In this document: piece by piece, positions 26,947 through 35,674 of the stretch
Layout: every line of letters starts with the position of its first letter
How positions within the stretch are numbered: the stretch's first letter is position 1
Source: Peteryoungia wuzhouensis
Lineage (GTDB): Bacteria > Pseudomonadota > Alphaproteobacteria > Rhizobiales > Rhizobiaceae
DNA: 64,000 nt
Assembly (NCBI RefSeq): GCF_003205195.1
Contig: NZ_QJRY01000004.1
Location: forward strand, 248,001 to 312,000
Reading direction: 5' to 3'
Translations under genes and position numbers: made by a program
The notes under the pieces: generated by a model
The model's input: the letters and a program-made list of their open reading frames with translations, nothing else
The model's database searches: none
Told to the model about the DNA's origin: nothing

Positions 26947-27162
26947 TCATTCCGCCGCATCAGGCCGTGAATGCCGTTGCAGGAGGCGAGCGATCTGGGC
27001 CTCGGTGGACGTACCAGCCTCGCGCATTTCGGTGACCATCGCAGAGAGGGACGGGTCGCGTGTGACGCCTTCGATCGCGTTGTTCTCAATCATCTGCGCT
27101 CGACGCCACTCCTTCGACGCGCGGTCTTCCGATGCAAATTTCGATTTTGCCGGCTCGTCCAT
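26947..27162 (-). CDS. Fic antitoxin (VbhA/FicA-like)
   Basis: A 71-residue, highly charged helical protein. It carries the stretch NNAIEG, which aligns with the inhibitory motif (S/T)xxxE(G/N) of Fic antitoxins, where the Glu blocks ATP binding in the Fic site. The Ser/Thr position is Asn here. GGAGGA lies 6 nt before the ATG at 27162; longer frames upstream add an unrelated extension. Located immediately upstream of the Fic gene on the same strand, as expected for a class I pair. Confidence 0.72.
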   Translation of the reverse strand: MDEPAKSKFASEDRASKEWRRAQMIENNAIEGVTRDPSLSAMVTEMREAGTSTEAQIARLLQRHSRPDAAE

Positions 27163-27348
27163 GGCAAATCCTCCGTCTCGATCTTTGTAACACAGATGAG
27201 CGTGTTCTGCATCAGGCCCCGCGTAAACGACGAACGGAGCCAGTAGGCTGTATGTTAAAAGCAGACGGACAACGTCGTCTGATGACGCCATGGTGGCAGT
27301 TGTGGTCTGCTATAAACATCGCATTGTTTATGGATTTCAGAGGTTCCC

Positions 27349-28233
27349 ATGCCCATGTCGACCTATGCGCGTGGCTTGATCGCCGTCACGGCCGCGACGT
27401 TTGCGCTGTCCACGGCGGGGTTGATGACGCGGCTTGTCTCCATCGACGGGCCGACGCTGCTTTTTCTGCGGGGCTTGATCGCCGGTCTCTTTCTGCTCCT
27501 TTGCCTGGTCGTGACGGCGCGGGGGCGTGTGGTGGCAGACTTCGTCCGGCTCGGCTGGTCGGGGCTTCTGATCTGCGCCACGTCGGCCGCGTGTGCCGTG
27601 CTGTTCATCGGTGCGCTCTACACGACCTCGGTTGCCCATGTGGCGATCATCTTTGCGACCTGCCCGTTTATCGCGGCTGGCCTCGGCTTCCTGCTGCTTG
27701 GCGAGCGGCCCGGCCGCGTCGCCCTTGTCGCCAGCGGTGTGGCCATGGCCGGCGTGGCGGTGATGATCGGCAGCGGCGAGGAGGGGGCGCTTCTCGGCGA
27801 TCTGCTTGCCTTCGCCATGACCGGGATGGTCGCGCTTTGGACCGTGCTGATCCGCCGCCATCCGGACAAGCCGGCGCTGCCGTGTTCTGTCGTCTCCTGT
27901 TTCCTGAGCGCGGCCGTTGCGCTGCCCTTTGCCGCGCCGTTTGCCACCTCAGGCCATGACCTTTCGGTCGTGCTCGGCTTTGGCGTCCTGGCCTTCTCGC
28001 TGGGGTTTCTGCTGCTGACCCTCGGCGCGCGGGATGTGCCGCCGGTGGAATCGGCGCTGATCGGCGCTCTGGATGCGCCGCTTGCGCCCTTCTGGGTCTG
28101 GCTTGTCATCGGTGACCAGCCATCGCCGACGACCATCATTGGTGGCGTGGTGGTTCTTGCCGCCGTCGTCGGGCATGTGCTGGTCTCGCGCCATGCGCCG
28201 CCACCGCTTGCCGTGCTGCCGCTCGATCCGTAA
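27349..28233 (+). CDS. EamA/DMT family transporter
   Basis: A 294-residue protein with about ten membrane helices and two EamA repeats. The first helix is AATFALSTAGLMTRLV and the second-repeat signature is ALDAPLAPFWVWLVIGDQ. AGAGG lies before the ATG at 27349; ATG 27355 is an equally possible start. It resembles the EamA gene of the amine-oxidase operon in overall layout. The gene is isolated between the Fic module and the convergent rluD-like gene, and its substrate is unknown. Confidence 0.82.
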   Translation: MPMSTYARGLIAVTAATFALSTAGLMTRLVSIDGPTLLFLRGLIAGLFLLLCLVVTARGRVVADFVRLGWSGLLICATSAACAVLFIGALYTTSVAHVAIIFATCPFIAAGLGFLLLGERPGRVALVASGVAMAGVAVMIGSGEEGALLGDLLAFAMTGMVALWTVLIRRHPDKPALPCSVVSCFLSAAVALPFAAPFATSGHDLSVVLGFGVLAFSLGFLLLTLGARDVPPVESALIGALDAPLAPFWVWLVIGDQPSPTTIIGGVVVLAAVVGHVLVSRHAPPPLAVLPLDP

Positions 28234-28248
28234 CGACGATTGCCCGCG

Positions 28249-29277
28249 TCACATCGCCTTCAGGGCGTCGATCACCTTCTGCAGATCGGCCGGGATCGGG
28301 GCTTCGAAGCGCATGGTCTTGCCTGATGTCGGATGCTCGAAGGCCAGCAGATAGGCGTGCAGCGCCTGGCGGTGGAACTTGTTGACGGCGCGCTTGGCTT
28401 CTTCCGGCAAGAGGTTGGCCTTGGTCTTGAAAGCGGCGCCATATTCCTGGTCGCCGACCAGCGGATTGCCGATATGGGCCATGTGCACGCGGATCTGGTG
28501 GGTGCGGCCTGTCTCCAGCCGGCATTCGACCAGCGAGGCGAGGCAGGTCGCATCCGGCTTTTCGCCGTAGCGCTCCAGCACCGTGTAGTGGGTAATCGCC
28601 TCGCGGGCGTCGTCGGTGTCCTCGCGCTTGACCGTGCGTTTGGTGCGGTCGGCGCCGGAGCGGCCAAGGGCTGCATCGATCGTTCCGGCGAGCGAGCGTG
28701 GACGGCCCCAGACGACGGCACGATAGGCGCGCTCCAGCGGACCGGTGCGGCCGTGGTCGGCAAACTGGTCGGCGAGGTGGCGGTGGGCGATGTCGTTCTT
28801 GGCGACGACCATGACGCCCGACGTGTCCTTGTCGAGGCGGTGGACGATGCCGGGGCGCTTGACGCCGCCAATGCCGGAGAGGCTGTCGCCGCAATGATAG
28901 ATCAGCGCATTGACCAGCGTGCCATGCCAGTTGCCGGCGCCCGGATGGACGACGAGGCCCGGCGGCTTGGCAATGACGATCAGGTCCTTGTCCTCGTAGA
29001 GGACTTCGAGCGGGATGTTCTCTCCCTTCGGCTGCGGGTCCTCGGGCGCCGGCAGATCGATGACGATGCTGTCGCCGGTCTTGATCTTGCGGTTGGGCGA
29101 ATCCAGCAGCACACCGTTGACCTGCACCGCCCCTTGCTCGATCAGCGCCTTGACGCGGTTGCGCGAGAACTCGGCCCCGAGCGCTGCCGTCAGCCAGGCG
29201 TCGATGCGGCCTGCGGCATCCGCGTCGGCAATCAGCTCTTTTCTTGCGGCGGTGCTTTCGGTAAAGGGGGCGGTCAT
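28249..29277 (-). CDS. rluD: RluA-family 23S rRNA pseudouridine synthase
   Basis: A 342-residue enzyme that isomerises uridines in structured RNA, most likely helix 69 of 23S rRNA if it is RluD. An N-terminal S4 RNA-binding domain (about 20-80, [17 protein letters not shown]) precedes the catalytic domain with HRLDKDTSG, where Asp149 is the nucleophile. [17 protein letters not shown] is also conserved. The ATG at 29277 is used; upstream frame extension is non-coding. A RluA/RluC-type specificity is not excluded. Divergent from the DUF6476 gene. Confidence 0.88.
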   Translation of the reverse strand: MTAPFTESTAARKELIADADAAGRIDAWLTAALGAEFSRNRVKALIEQGAVQVNGVLLDSPNRKIKTGDSIVIDLPAPEDPQPKGENIPLEVLYEDKDLIVIAKPPGLVVHPGAGNWHGTLVNALIYHCGDSLSGIGGVKRPGIVHRLDKDTSGVMVVAKNDIAHRHLADQFADHGRTGPLERAYRAVVWGRPRSLAGTIDAALGRSGADRTKRTVKREDTDDAREAITHYTVLERYGEKPDATCLASLVECRLETGRTHQIRVHMAHIGNPLVGDQEYGAAFKTKANLLPEEAKRAVNKFHRQALHAYLLAFEHPTSGKTMRFEAPIPADLQKVIDALKAM

Positions 29278-29442
29278 CGTGTCATTCCGTCTTTCTTCGA
29301 CCGACGGTGCGGCCCGGTTTTCCTGCCATGTGGCACAGACCGGCGCCTTCGACAATCGATAGCCGGATGATTTTGCGCCCGGAGCCCCTTTGGGGACACC
29401 GTGGCTACGACCGTGAAGCTTTTTTAAGGACAGACCGCGACC

Positions 29443-29829
29443 ATGACCCATCTCGACGACGAACAGGACGAAAAGCCGCTGGATCCGGCGATGGAAAACG
29501 TGCGCCGCAAGATGATCAAGCTGCAGATGGTCTCAGGCGGCATCATGGCGGTGATGTTTCTCGCGGTGCTTGTCGCCATCGGCTATAAGCTGACGCGCGA
29601 CGATAGGCGCTCTGCGCCGGCTGCGACCGTCGCCCAGCCGTTTGCCGTCCCGTCCGGTCAGCCGCTTTCGCTGACCGCCGATCTGCCGGCTGGCTTCCGG
29701 GTTCTCTCCACCTCGCTTTCGGGCAGCCAGATGTTGATCCTTGGCGAGGCTGAAGGCGTCAAGAAGACGCTGGTCTTCGACCTTTCGCTCGGCCGCATCA
29801 TTGCCGACGTCACGCTGTCGGAAAAGTAA
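29443..29829 (+). CDS. DUF6476 family membrane protein
   Basis: A 128-residue protein with an acidic N-terminus (residues 1-20), a membrane helix (about 30-48, VSGGIMAVMFLAVLVAIGY) and a C-terminal beta-rich domain (about 65-128, SLTADLPAGFRVLS and KKTLVFDLSLGRII). I recognise it as the alphaproteobacterial DUF6476 family; no function is known. It is 6 nt upstream of a SpoU methyltransferase gene and the two are probably cotranscribed. Confidence 0.8.
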   Translation: MTHLDDEQDEKPLDPAMENVRRKMIKLQMVSGGIMAVMFLAVLVAIGYKLTRDDRRSAPAATVAQPFAVPSGQPLSLTADLPAGFRVLSTSLSGSQMLILGEAEGVKKTLVFDLSLGRIIADVTLSEK

Positions 29830-29835
29830 GCATCA

Positions 29836-30669
29836 ATGACTGGCGGGAGCCCGATCGAGATCACCGATCCCGCCGATCCGCGGATTGCCGAATTCACTGA
29901 CATCCGGGAACGCGATCTGACCGGCCGCCAAGGCCAGTTCATCGCCGAGGGCACAGTGGTGCTCTCGATGCTTGCCAAGGCGCATGCGGCGGGCGGGGAT
30001 GTCGTTGCCGAAAAGCTGCTGATCCTCAAGAACCGGCTTGCCGGGCTTTCCGAGCTTCTGGCGCTTTTTCCGGACGATATCCCTGTTTATGTCGCCGAGG
30101 CCCCGGTGCTCGATGCCATCGCCGGCTTTCACCTGCATCGCGGCGTGCTGGCGCTCGGGCGACGGCTGCCGCCACCCGACCTTGTGGAGCGGATCGCGGC
30201 GCTCTCCGAGGATGCGCTGGTGCTGGTGGGCTGCGGCATTTCCAACCATGACAACATCGGATCGCTGTTCAGAAACGCTGCCGGTTTCACCGCCGACGCC
30301 GTGCTGCTCGACGAGACCTGCTGTGATCCGCTGTATCGCAAGGCGCTGCGTGTCTCCGTCGGCTCCGTGCTGACCATGCCCTACAGCCGGCAAGGATCGG
30401 CAGACGGCGTGCTTGGCGCCCTTGCGGCTTCCGGGTTCGAGATCTGGGCCCTGTCTCCTTCCGGAGAGGTCGAGATCGGTGCGATTGCCCCTAGCCGCCG
30501 CGTGGCGCTCGTCATGGGAACGGAAGGCGAGGGGTTGCCCAAGGCAATCCTGGAAAGCTTCCGTTCGGCCCGCATTGCCCAGGCCCCAGGGCTGGATAGT
30601 CTGAATGTCGGGACGGCGAGCGGGATTGCGCTTTATGCGATTGCCCGCGCCATGGGGCGGCTGGGCTGA
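29836..30669 (+). CDS. SpoU/TrmH family RNA methyltransferase
   Basis: A 277-residue SPOUT enzyme that 2'-O-methylates ribose in rRNA or tRNA using S-adenosylmethionine. Motif 1 is NHDNIGSLFRNAAGF with the catalytic Arg, motif 2 is LVMGTEGEGLP, and motif 3 is SLNVGTASGIALYAIAR. The N-terminal substrate-binding region is about 1-125. The target nucleotide is not predictable. Converges on the coiled-coil gene with 5 nt between the stops. Confidence 0.88.
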   Translation: MTGGSPIEITDPADPRIAEFTDIRERDLTGRQGQFIAEGTVVLSMLAKAHAAGGDVVAEKLLILKNRLAGLSELLALFPDDIPVYVAEAPVLDAIAGFHLHRGVLALGRRLPPPDLVERIAALSEDALVLVGCGISNHDNIGSLFRNAAGFTADAVLLDETCCDPLYRKALRVSVGSVLTMPYSRQGSADGVLGALAASGFEIWALSPSGEVEIGAIAPSRRVALVMGTEGEGLPKAILESFRSARIAQAPGLDSLNVGTASGIALYAIARAMGRLG

Positions 30670-30674
30670 GCAGC

Positions 30675-31853
30675 CTATTCTGCGGGAGACGGCACGCTCG
30701 CCGACCGGCCGACCGAGGGGTCGAGCGCGAGGACACGATCGACCAGGCTGCGCGGCGCGTTGGCGCCACGGGCTGAAGGCTGGGCCATGAATTCGCCGAT
30801 CGGCGACGGGCCTTCGCCCGAGGCTTCCCGCATCGAGGTCAGCAGGATCATCTTGGCGGCGATGTCGCCCAGTTCTTCACGCAACTGGTCATCCTCTGCG
30901 GCGGATGTCGCCTTCAGCAGGCGCTCCGTCAGCGCGGTCTGGCTATGGCGGATATCGCTTTCCAGCAGGTCGGGGCTGAGGCGGGGGGCGGGTGTCTGTT
31001 CGTCGAGCATGGTGTCCTCCGTCGCATCGGGCAGAGGCAGGCCCGCCTGCTTGAGACTGCGCTGGGCGCTTCTCAGCTGCGCATTCGCCGATTTCAGCTT
31101 GGCTTTCAGCTCGGTGAGTTCCCGCTGCCGGCGTTCCAGCGCAGAGCCTGCATCCGCCCGTTCGGCCGCATCCCGCGCAAGACTGTCTTCCAGGCGCAAG
31201 ACCTTGTGTTCTTCCTGGGTCAGACGCAGTTCGGCATCCTTGGCGCGCTTGCCCAGCAGCTTGTTTTCGCGGCGCAGATCTTCGCGTTCGTCGCGCATGA
31301 ACTGGATGCGCGTCTTCAGCGTATCGATCTCGGTGTCCCGGCTCATGGCCTCGATGCGCATGTGATCGATGTCGCTCACCAGGCGGGCGATGCGACGCGC
31401 ACGCTCCTCCAGTTCGACATCCTTGGCGGCCGTAGCCACTTCGACACGCTTCAGTGTTTCGCGGACGGTCGACAGATCGATATCGGCACGGCGAAGCCCG
31501 GAGCGCATGTCGGCGGCCTCGGTGCTCATCTCGTTGATCTGCGTCTTCAGATCCTGATTTTCGGCAATCAGCCGCCCGGCTTCACCGGACAGGGTTTCAT
31601 TCTGCAGCTTGAGGGCAATCGCCCTTTCGCGCTCACGGATCAGCTCGTGCTGGGTCTTGGCGTTTTCGGCGGCGTAGAGTGCGCGCACCATGTCCTTCTG
31701 GGCGCGGATCTCCTGCGGGCTCAGCGGCATGGTCGCCTTGAGGCGATTCTCGGTGTAGAGCACCACACGCCGATGGATCGCAGGCGCCAGCAGCATTGCC
31801 AAGAGGGCTGCGGCCATAAATCCCATTCCGAAAATCAGTGTATATTCAATCAC
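30675..31853 (-). CDS. Membrane-anchored coiled-coil protein
   Basis: A 392-residue protein with an N-terminal membrane helix (about 3-25, YTLIFGMGFMAAALLAMLLA) followed by a long heptad-rich, charged coiled coil (about 50-280, e.g. RERERAIALKLQNETL and RRENKLLGKRAKDAELRL). The Pro-rich, less ordered C-terminus covers about 285-392. This Smc/RmuC-like outline suggests a structural or scaffold role facing the cytoplasm. I know of conserved rhizobial relatives without function. It lies upstream of the cell-cycle cluster. Confidence 0.75.
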   Translation of the reverse strand: MIEYTLIFGMGFMAAALLAMLLAPAIHRRVVLYTENRLKATMPLSPQEIRAQKDMVRALYAAENAKTQHELIRERERAIALKLQNETLSGEAGRLIAENQDLKTQINEMSTEAADMRSGLRRADIDLSTVRETLKRVEVATAAKDVELEERARRIARLVSDIDHMRIEAMSRDTEIDTLKTRIQFMRDEREDLRRENKLLGKRAKDAELRLTQEEHKVLRLEDSLARDAAERADAGSALERRQRELTELKAKLKSANAQLRSAQRSLKQAGLPLPDATEDTMLDEQTPAPRLSPDLLESDIRHSQTALTERLLKATSAAEDDQLREELGDIAAKMILLTSMREASGEGPSPIGEFMAQPSARGANAPRSLVDRVLALDPSVGRSASVPSPAE

Positions 31854-32012
31854 GGTCGGGCCACAGCGTTCACATGAGCATTAAGGCATATTTAATCATG
31901 GTGCCCCCGTCGCGGCAAGGATTGCCGCGGGGAGCGCACCGGAATCTCTCAGTATGCCTAACGACAGAGCAGGACCAAGCTTGCGTCAGCCTGAGTTCCT
32001 CCTGGCAGGATG

Positions 32013-32600
32013 TCAGAAGGGGTTCCAGGTGGGCGTGCGCGTGAGCTTCAGATAGCCGACATTGACGCCGAGGCGGGCACCGACGCCGGTGCGGATGGGA
32101 ACCAGGATGACATCGCGGCTCTTCAGCACGGTCATGCCGACGCCGGCGACGATATAGGCCGAGCCGCTGACGCCGCCGTAACGCGCGTAGAGCGTGTCGA
32201 CATCCGGCAGGTCATAAACCAGCATCATGGTGCGGGTGCCGTTGCCACCATAGTCGATGCCGAGAGAAGGACCCTGCCAGAAGACATCGTGCTGGCCGAC
32301 ATTCTTCGTATAGAGCGTGCCTTCGCCATAGGTGAGGCCGGCGATCAGAGCGCCCGAACCTTCCTGACCGAGGATATAGCCGTTCGGCAGGCCGTATTGT
32401 TCGAAGGCCTGTTCGATGACCTTCGCCAAAGCGCCACTGGTCTCACCGAAGAAACCGTGCCCGGCATCGACCACTTCCTGGATCGAGTATTCACCGGCGG
32501 CCTGAACCTGGCGCGGGGCCACTGCCAGTGCGGACAGGACGAAAGCTGCCAGAAGGAAGAGCCGCGCGGCAGGGAAGGAGCGGGTTATCAGGTGACGCAT
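32013..32600 (-). CDS. eipA: DUF1134 periplasmic protein (EipA-type envelope integrity protein)
   Basis: A 195-residue exported protein. The signal peptide is about 1-34 (ending VQAAGEYS) and the rest is a single DUF1134 domain with GFFGETSGALAKVIEQAFEQ and DVFWQGPSLGIDYGGNGTRT. In Brucella abortus the DUF1134 protein EipA is needed for envelope integrity and its gene is CtrA-controlled (established knowledge). Here it is divergent from chpT with a candidate CtrA box between them (32673-32687), the same logic. The symbol is by family and context. Confidence 0.85.
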   Translation of the reverse strand: MRHLITRSFPAARLFLLAAFVLSALAVAPRQVQAAGEYSIQEVVDAGHGFFGETSGALAKVIEQAFEQYGLPNGYILGQEGSGALIAGLTYGEGTLYTKNVGQHDVFWQGPSLGIDYGGNGTRTMMLVYDLPDVDTLYARYGGVSGSAYIVAGVGMTVLKSRDVILVPIRTGVGARLGVNVGYLKLTRTPTWNPF

Positions 32601-32672
32601 GGAGCCTCCTTGATGTGAAGTCGATGGATTCGGCTTCTTCGATGGGGGTAATTAAACCTAGCGATCATCATC

Positions 32673-32687
32673 TTAATAATCGGTTTA
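32673..32687. promoter_or_regulatory. Candidate CtrA-binding box
   Basis: TTAA-TAATCGG-TTTA matches the CtrA consensus TTAA-N7-TTAA at seven of eight positions with exact 7-nt spacing. It is 73 nt upstream of the eipA start and 104 nt upstream of the chpT start, in the only intergenic region between these two divergent genes. The motif is symmetric and could act on either. Confidence 0.5.
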
Positions 32688-32790
32688 CCAAATATGGTGT
32701 CATTATGGCCGACAAGGAATCCGGTGACACCGCAGCCCCATGTTCGTGCACGACCGCTGTGGTACCGATGACACTTCTCTGGAGACGACC

Positions 32791-33432
32791 ATGGCGAAAA
32801 ACCCCAATCTCACGCTCGCGGGTCCCGATCTCGCGGCCCTTTTGTGCAGCCGCGTCTGCCATGACGTGATCTCGCCGGTCGGTGCGATCAACAACGGGCT
32901 GGAACTGCTCGACGAAGGCGGTGCAGACGCCGATGCGATGGATCTCATCCGCACCAGCGCGCTCAACGCCTCCGTCCGCCTGAAATTCGCACGGCTTGCC
33001 TTCGGCGCGTCCGGCTCGGTCGGCGCATCGATCGACACCGGCGAAGCGGAAAAGGCGGCCAAGGATTTCGCGGCGGCCGAGAAGAAGACGGAAGTCACCT
33101 GGAACGGCCCGCGCGCCATCATTGCGAAGAACCGGGTGAAGCTGCTGCTCAACCTGTTCCTCGTCGCCTATGGCGCGATCCCGCGCGGCGGTTCGCTTGA
33201 TGTGACCCTTGAGGATCCCGAGACAGACGCCAAGTTCAAGATCGTCGCCAAGGGCCGCATGCTGCGCGTGCCGCCGAAATACCAGGAAATCCTGTCGGGT
33301 CATCTGGAAGAGGCGGTCGATGCCCATACCATCCAGCCCTACTATACCGTTCTCCTCGCCGACGAGGCCGGCATGGAGCTGAAATGCGTGCCGAGCGAAG
33401 GCGAAATCGCGTTCACGGCCGAGGTCGTCTGA
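32791..33432 (+). CDS. chpT: Histidine phosphotransferase ChpT
   Basis: A 213-residue phosphotransfer protein that passes phosphate from the CckA hybrid kinase to CtrA and CpdR. The phospho-accepting His is at residue 24 in SRVCHDVISPVGAINNG. The degenerate, non-catalytic HATPase-like C-terminal half is typical of ChpT. GGAG lies 6 nt before the ATG at 32791; the upstream frame extension is rejected. It is close to ctrA, its phosphorelay target. Confidence 0.9.
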   Translation: MAKNPNLTLAGPDLAALLCSRVCHDVISPVGAINNGLELLDEGGADADAMDLIRTSALNASVRLKFARLAFGASGSVGASIDTGEAEKAAKDFAAAEKKTEVTWNGPRAIIAKNRVKLLLNLFLVAYGAIPRGGSLDVTLEDPETDAKFKIVAKGRMLRVPPKYQEILSGHLEEAVDAHTIQPYYTVLLADEAGMELKCVPSEGEIAFTAEVV

Positions 33433-33542
33433 GCCGCTGGACCGTTTCGGGACAGTGCCTGTCGCGAGGCGGTAACGGTTCCTTAGGCGCTGTGGCATAA
33501 GGTGCGGGCAGAATTGTTATGTGCCCGGAAGCGGGAGGGGAT

Positions 33543-33911
33543 ATGGCCATGAAGCGCCTCATGATTGCAGACGGCTCGGACGTGGTTCGCAAGGTGGGTC
33601 GCAAGATCCTGTCGGAACTCGGCTTCCAGGTGGCGGATGCATCGACAGGTCGCGAGGCCTTGGTGCTTTGCGAGCGCGAGCTGCCCGATTTCCTGATCGT
33701 CGATGCTGCCATGGACGATGCTCTCGATCTCATCTCCAATGTGCGTGCCCTTCCGAACGGCAAGGACGTGCGGATCTACTACTGCGTCATCGAGGCGGAG
33801 CTGAAGGTGATGATGGCCGGCAAGCGCGCCGGCGCCAATGATTTCCTGCTGAAGCCTTTCGACCGCCAGATCCTGACGGCGACCTTCGGCGACAAGGCGA
33901 TGGCGGCCTGA
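33543..33911 (+). CDS. Single-domain response regulator
   Basis: A 122-residue receiver domain with no output domain. The phosphoacceptor is Asp in FLIVDAAMDDAL, the conserved Lys is in DFLLKPFD, and the acidic pocket is reduced to one Asp (LMIADGSD) where CtrA has EDD. GGGAGG upstream supports ATG 33543. It is not CpdR-like in sequence. It lies between chpT and ctrA, so a role in phosphorelay modulation is plausible but is inference. Confidence 0.82.
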   Translation: MAMKRLMIADGSDVVRKVGRKILSELGFQVADASTGREALVLCERELPDFLIVDAAMDDALDLISNVRALPNGKDVRIYYCVIEAELKVMMAGKRAGANDFLLKPFDRQILTATFGDKAMAA

Positions 33912-33946
33912 GGGCGAGCTCCAACAATCGTTCTCCAAGCGAATTC

Positions 33947-33975
33947 AGGCGGCATCTTCCAGGTGTCGCCTTTTT
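33947..33975 (+). terminator. Rho-independent terminator
   Basis: Stem AGGCGGCA/TGTCGCCT (33947-33954 with 33964-33971, one G-T wobble) with a 9-nt loop, followed by five T. It ends the single-domain response regulator transcript. Confidence 0.65.
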
Positions 33976-34040
33976 CATTGCATTCGGCCGGATGCCCCAA
34001 CGGCCGGGAGGCAGGGGTGGGCGCCGCATCCCGACAACGC

Positions 34041-34072
34041 AAAAGGCCCGCATCGGATGATGCGGGCCTTTT
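34041..34072. terminator. Bidirectional terminator
   Basis: A perfect 14-bp stem AAAAGGCCCGCATC/GATGCGGGCCTTTT (34041-34054 with 34059-34072) with loop GGAT. It gives a TTTT run on both strands, so it ends ctrA on the minus strand and can act as backup for the response-regulator transcript on the plus strand. Confidence 0.85.
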
Positions 34073-34096
34073 GAGGCAACGTGTGCGGAGAACGGA

Positions 34097-34798
34097 TCAG
34101 GCCGTTTCCATGTATTCCGCGCCATCCGGCTCGCGCAGCACATAGCCGCGACCCCAGACGGTTTCGATGTAGTTGGCGCCACCGGCCGCATTTGCGAGCT
34201 TCTTGCGCAGCTTGCAGATGAAGACGTCGATGATCTTCAGTTCCGGTTCGTCCATGCCGCCATAGAGGTGGTTGAGGAACATTTCCTTGGTCAGCGTCGT
34301 GCCCTTGCGCAGCGAGAGCAGCTCGAGCATCTGGTATTCCTTGCCCGTGAGGTGAACGCGGGTGCCGCCGACTTCGACGGTCTTGGCGTCCAGGTTCACG
34401 ATCAGCTCACCGGTGATGATGATGGACTGGGCATGACCCTTCGAGCGACGGACGATCGCGTGAATACGGGCAACGAGCTCATCCTTGTGGAAGGGCTTCG
34501 TCATGTAGTCGTCGGCGCCGAAACCGAGACCGCGAACCTTGTCCTCGATGCCGGCCATGCCGGACAGGATGAGGATCGGGGTCTTCACCTTCGACAGGCG
34601 GAGCGTGCGAAGCACCTCGTAGCCGGACATGTCGGGGAGGTTGAGGTCGAGCAGAATGATATCGTAGTCGTAGAGCTTACCGAGATCGACACCTTCTTCG
34701 CCGAGATCGGTTGTATAGACGTTGAAGCTTTCCGATTTGAGCATCAGTTCGATGCTCTGAGCGGTCGCGCTGTCGTCTTCGATGAGTAGAACCCGCAT
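34097..34798 (-). CDS. ctrA: Cell-cycle master response regulator CtrA
   Basis: A 233-residue OmpR-family regulator controlling division, motility and envelope genes. The acidic pocket is IEDDS (7-9), the phosphoacceptor is Asp51 ([11 protein letters not shown]) and the conserved Lys is 101 in [10 protein letters not shown]. The winged helix has [18 protein letters not shown] and the C-terminal [12 protein letters not shown] and [12 protein letters not shown]. Its phosphodonor ChpT is encoded nearby and its inhibitor SciP about 2 kb away. The long leader (34799-35231) presumably contains its promoters, but I found no full CtrA box there. Confidence 0.97.
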   Translation of the reverse strand: MRVLLIEDDSATAQSIELMLKSESFNVYTTDLGEEGVDLGKLYDYDIILLDLNLPDMSGYEVLRTLRLSKVKTPILILSGMAGIEDKVRGLGFGADDYMTKPFHKDELVARIHAIVRRSKGHAQSIIITGELIVNLDAKTVEVGGTRVHLTGKEYQMLELLSLRKGTTLTKEMFLNHLYGGMDEPELKIIDVFICKLRKKLANAAGGANYIETVWGRGYVLREPDGAEYMETA

Positions 34799-35231
34799 AT
34801 TTATCCCCTTTACCGCCGCCGAAAGGTCGAGATGTCCCCCTACGCGATACGGATCCAGTCGTTGCCTGATTTGCAGGCTGCCACCAAATGGTTAACAAAT
34901 TCTGATTCCCTCTGGCAAGGTGTATCGGATTTATTAAGCAAAGATTTCAGCCTCATGATTTTGCATGTGTTTCGGTCATCGCCACACTTGAATCTGCGCC
35001 TCAGGTTTTACCCGTAACCGATTCATTTGACTCATCATTGTCATGTGCCGTTTTCCGGCGCTGGCATTTACTGACCCTTAAGTGATCCGCCTTATCATTA
35101 ACGATGCCCGTAAACGAAAGGTTACCAAGGGTAGCTTTTTGTTAACGCCGCAGACTTTTTTTGGACGGTTCGCGGTCGGCGTGTTGAGTAGCAAGTGTGG
35201 CGGGGGGTCTCGCATCACGGGAGTATTGCGT
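34799..35231. other. 433-bp divergent ctrA/fliJ intergenic region
   Basis: AT-richer than its surroundings and without a credible ORF. It must hold the ctrA promoter(s) reading left and the fliJ promoter reading right. TTAA half-sites occur at 34892, 34934, 35078, 35098 and 35142, but none has a second half-site at 7-nt spacing with three or more matches. I cannot place promoters with confidence. Confidence 0.6.
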
Positions 35232-35582
35232 ATGAAGTCGCGTGAGAGCCTGGTTCGCCTGAAAGGTTTTCAGGTCACCGAAAAGCGTCGGCAATTGCAG
35301 CAGTTGCAGTCGATGATGGCGGAGTTCGAACGGATGGCGAAGGAGCTCGAAGCTCAAATCGGCATCGAAGAGAAAAAATCCGGCATCACGGATCCCAATC
35401 ATTTCGCCTATCCCACCTTCGCCAAGGCTGCTCGCCAGCGCGCGGACAATCTTCAGGTCTCGATCCGGGAACTGAAGGTCCAGCAGGAAGCCGCAGAACT
35501 GGCGTTGGAAGAGGCAGAAGCGGAATACCAGAAGGCCTCAGCGCTCGAAGAGCGTGACGGCCAGATGCGTGTTCGGGCCTGA
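35232..35582 (+). CDS. fliJ: FliJ-like flagellar export chaperone
   Basis: A 116-residue, almost fully helical coiled-coil protein starting MKSRESLVRLKGFQVTEKRR, the N-terminal pattern of rhizobial FliJ. FliJ links the FliI ATPase to the flagellar export gate. Heptad-rich stretches cover about 15-55 and 75-115. The ATG at 35232 is preceded by GGGAG at distance; the longer frame from 35082 is untranslated leader. It stands away from a flagellar cluster but next to ctrA, a motility regulator. FliJ families are weakly conserved, so the name is moderately sure. Confidence 0.72.
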   Translation: MKSRESLVRLKGFQVTEKRRQLQQLQSMMAEFERMAKELEAQIGIEEKKSGITDPNHFAYPTFAKAARQRADNLQVSIRELKVQQEAAELALEEAEAEYQKASALEERDGQMRVRA

Positions 35583-35611
35583 ATTAACGATTCAAGCCCA
35601 TTGAGACCATG

Positions 35612-35646
35612 AAAAAGGCGGTCGCAGCTTTGCCTGCGCCCGCCTT
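35612..35646 (-). terminator. Rho-independent terminator for the GNAT gene
   Basis: Hairpin with AAGGCGG/CCGCCTT (35615-35621 with 35640-35646) and inner CGCAG/CTGCG (35623-35627 with 35634-35638), one mismatch. Read on the minus strand it ends in five T (complement of A at 35612-35616). It may also fold in the fliJ transcript, but there is no T run on the plus strand. Confidence 0.7.
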
Positions 35647-35674
35647 CGTGCGTTTATGTGCCGGTATGCGACGC

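Noticed and set aside
34799..35231. CtrA boxes in the ctrA/fliJ intergenic region
   Set aside because: Several TTAA half-sites exist but none has a partner at 7-nt spacing with at least three matching bases, so I did not annotate any.
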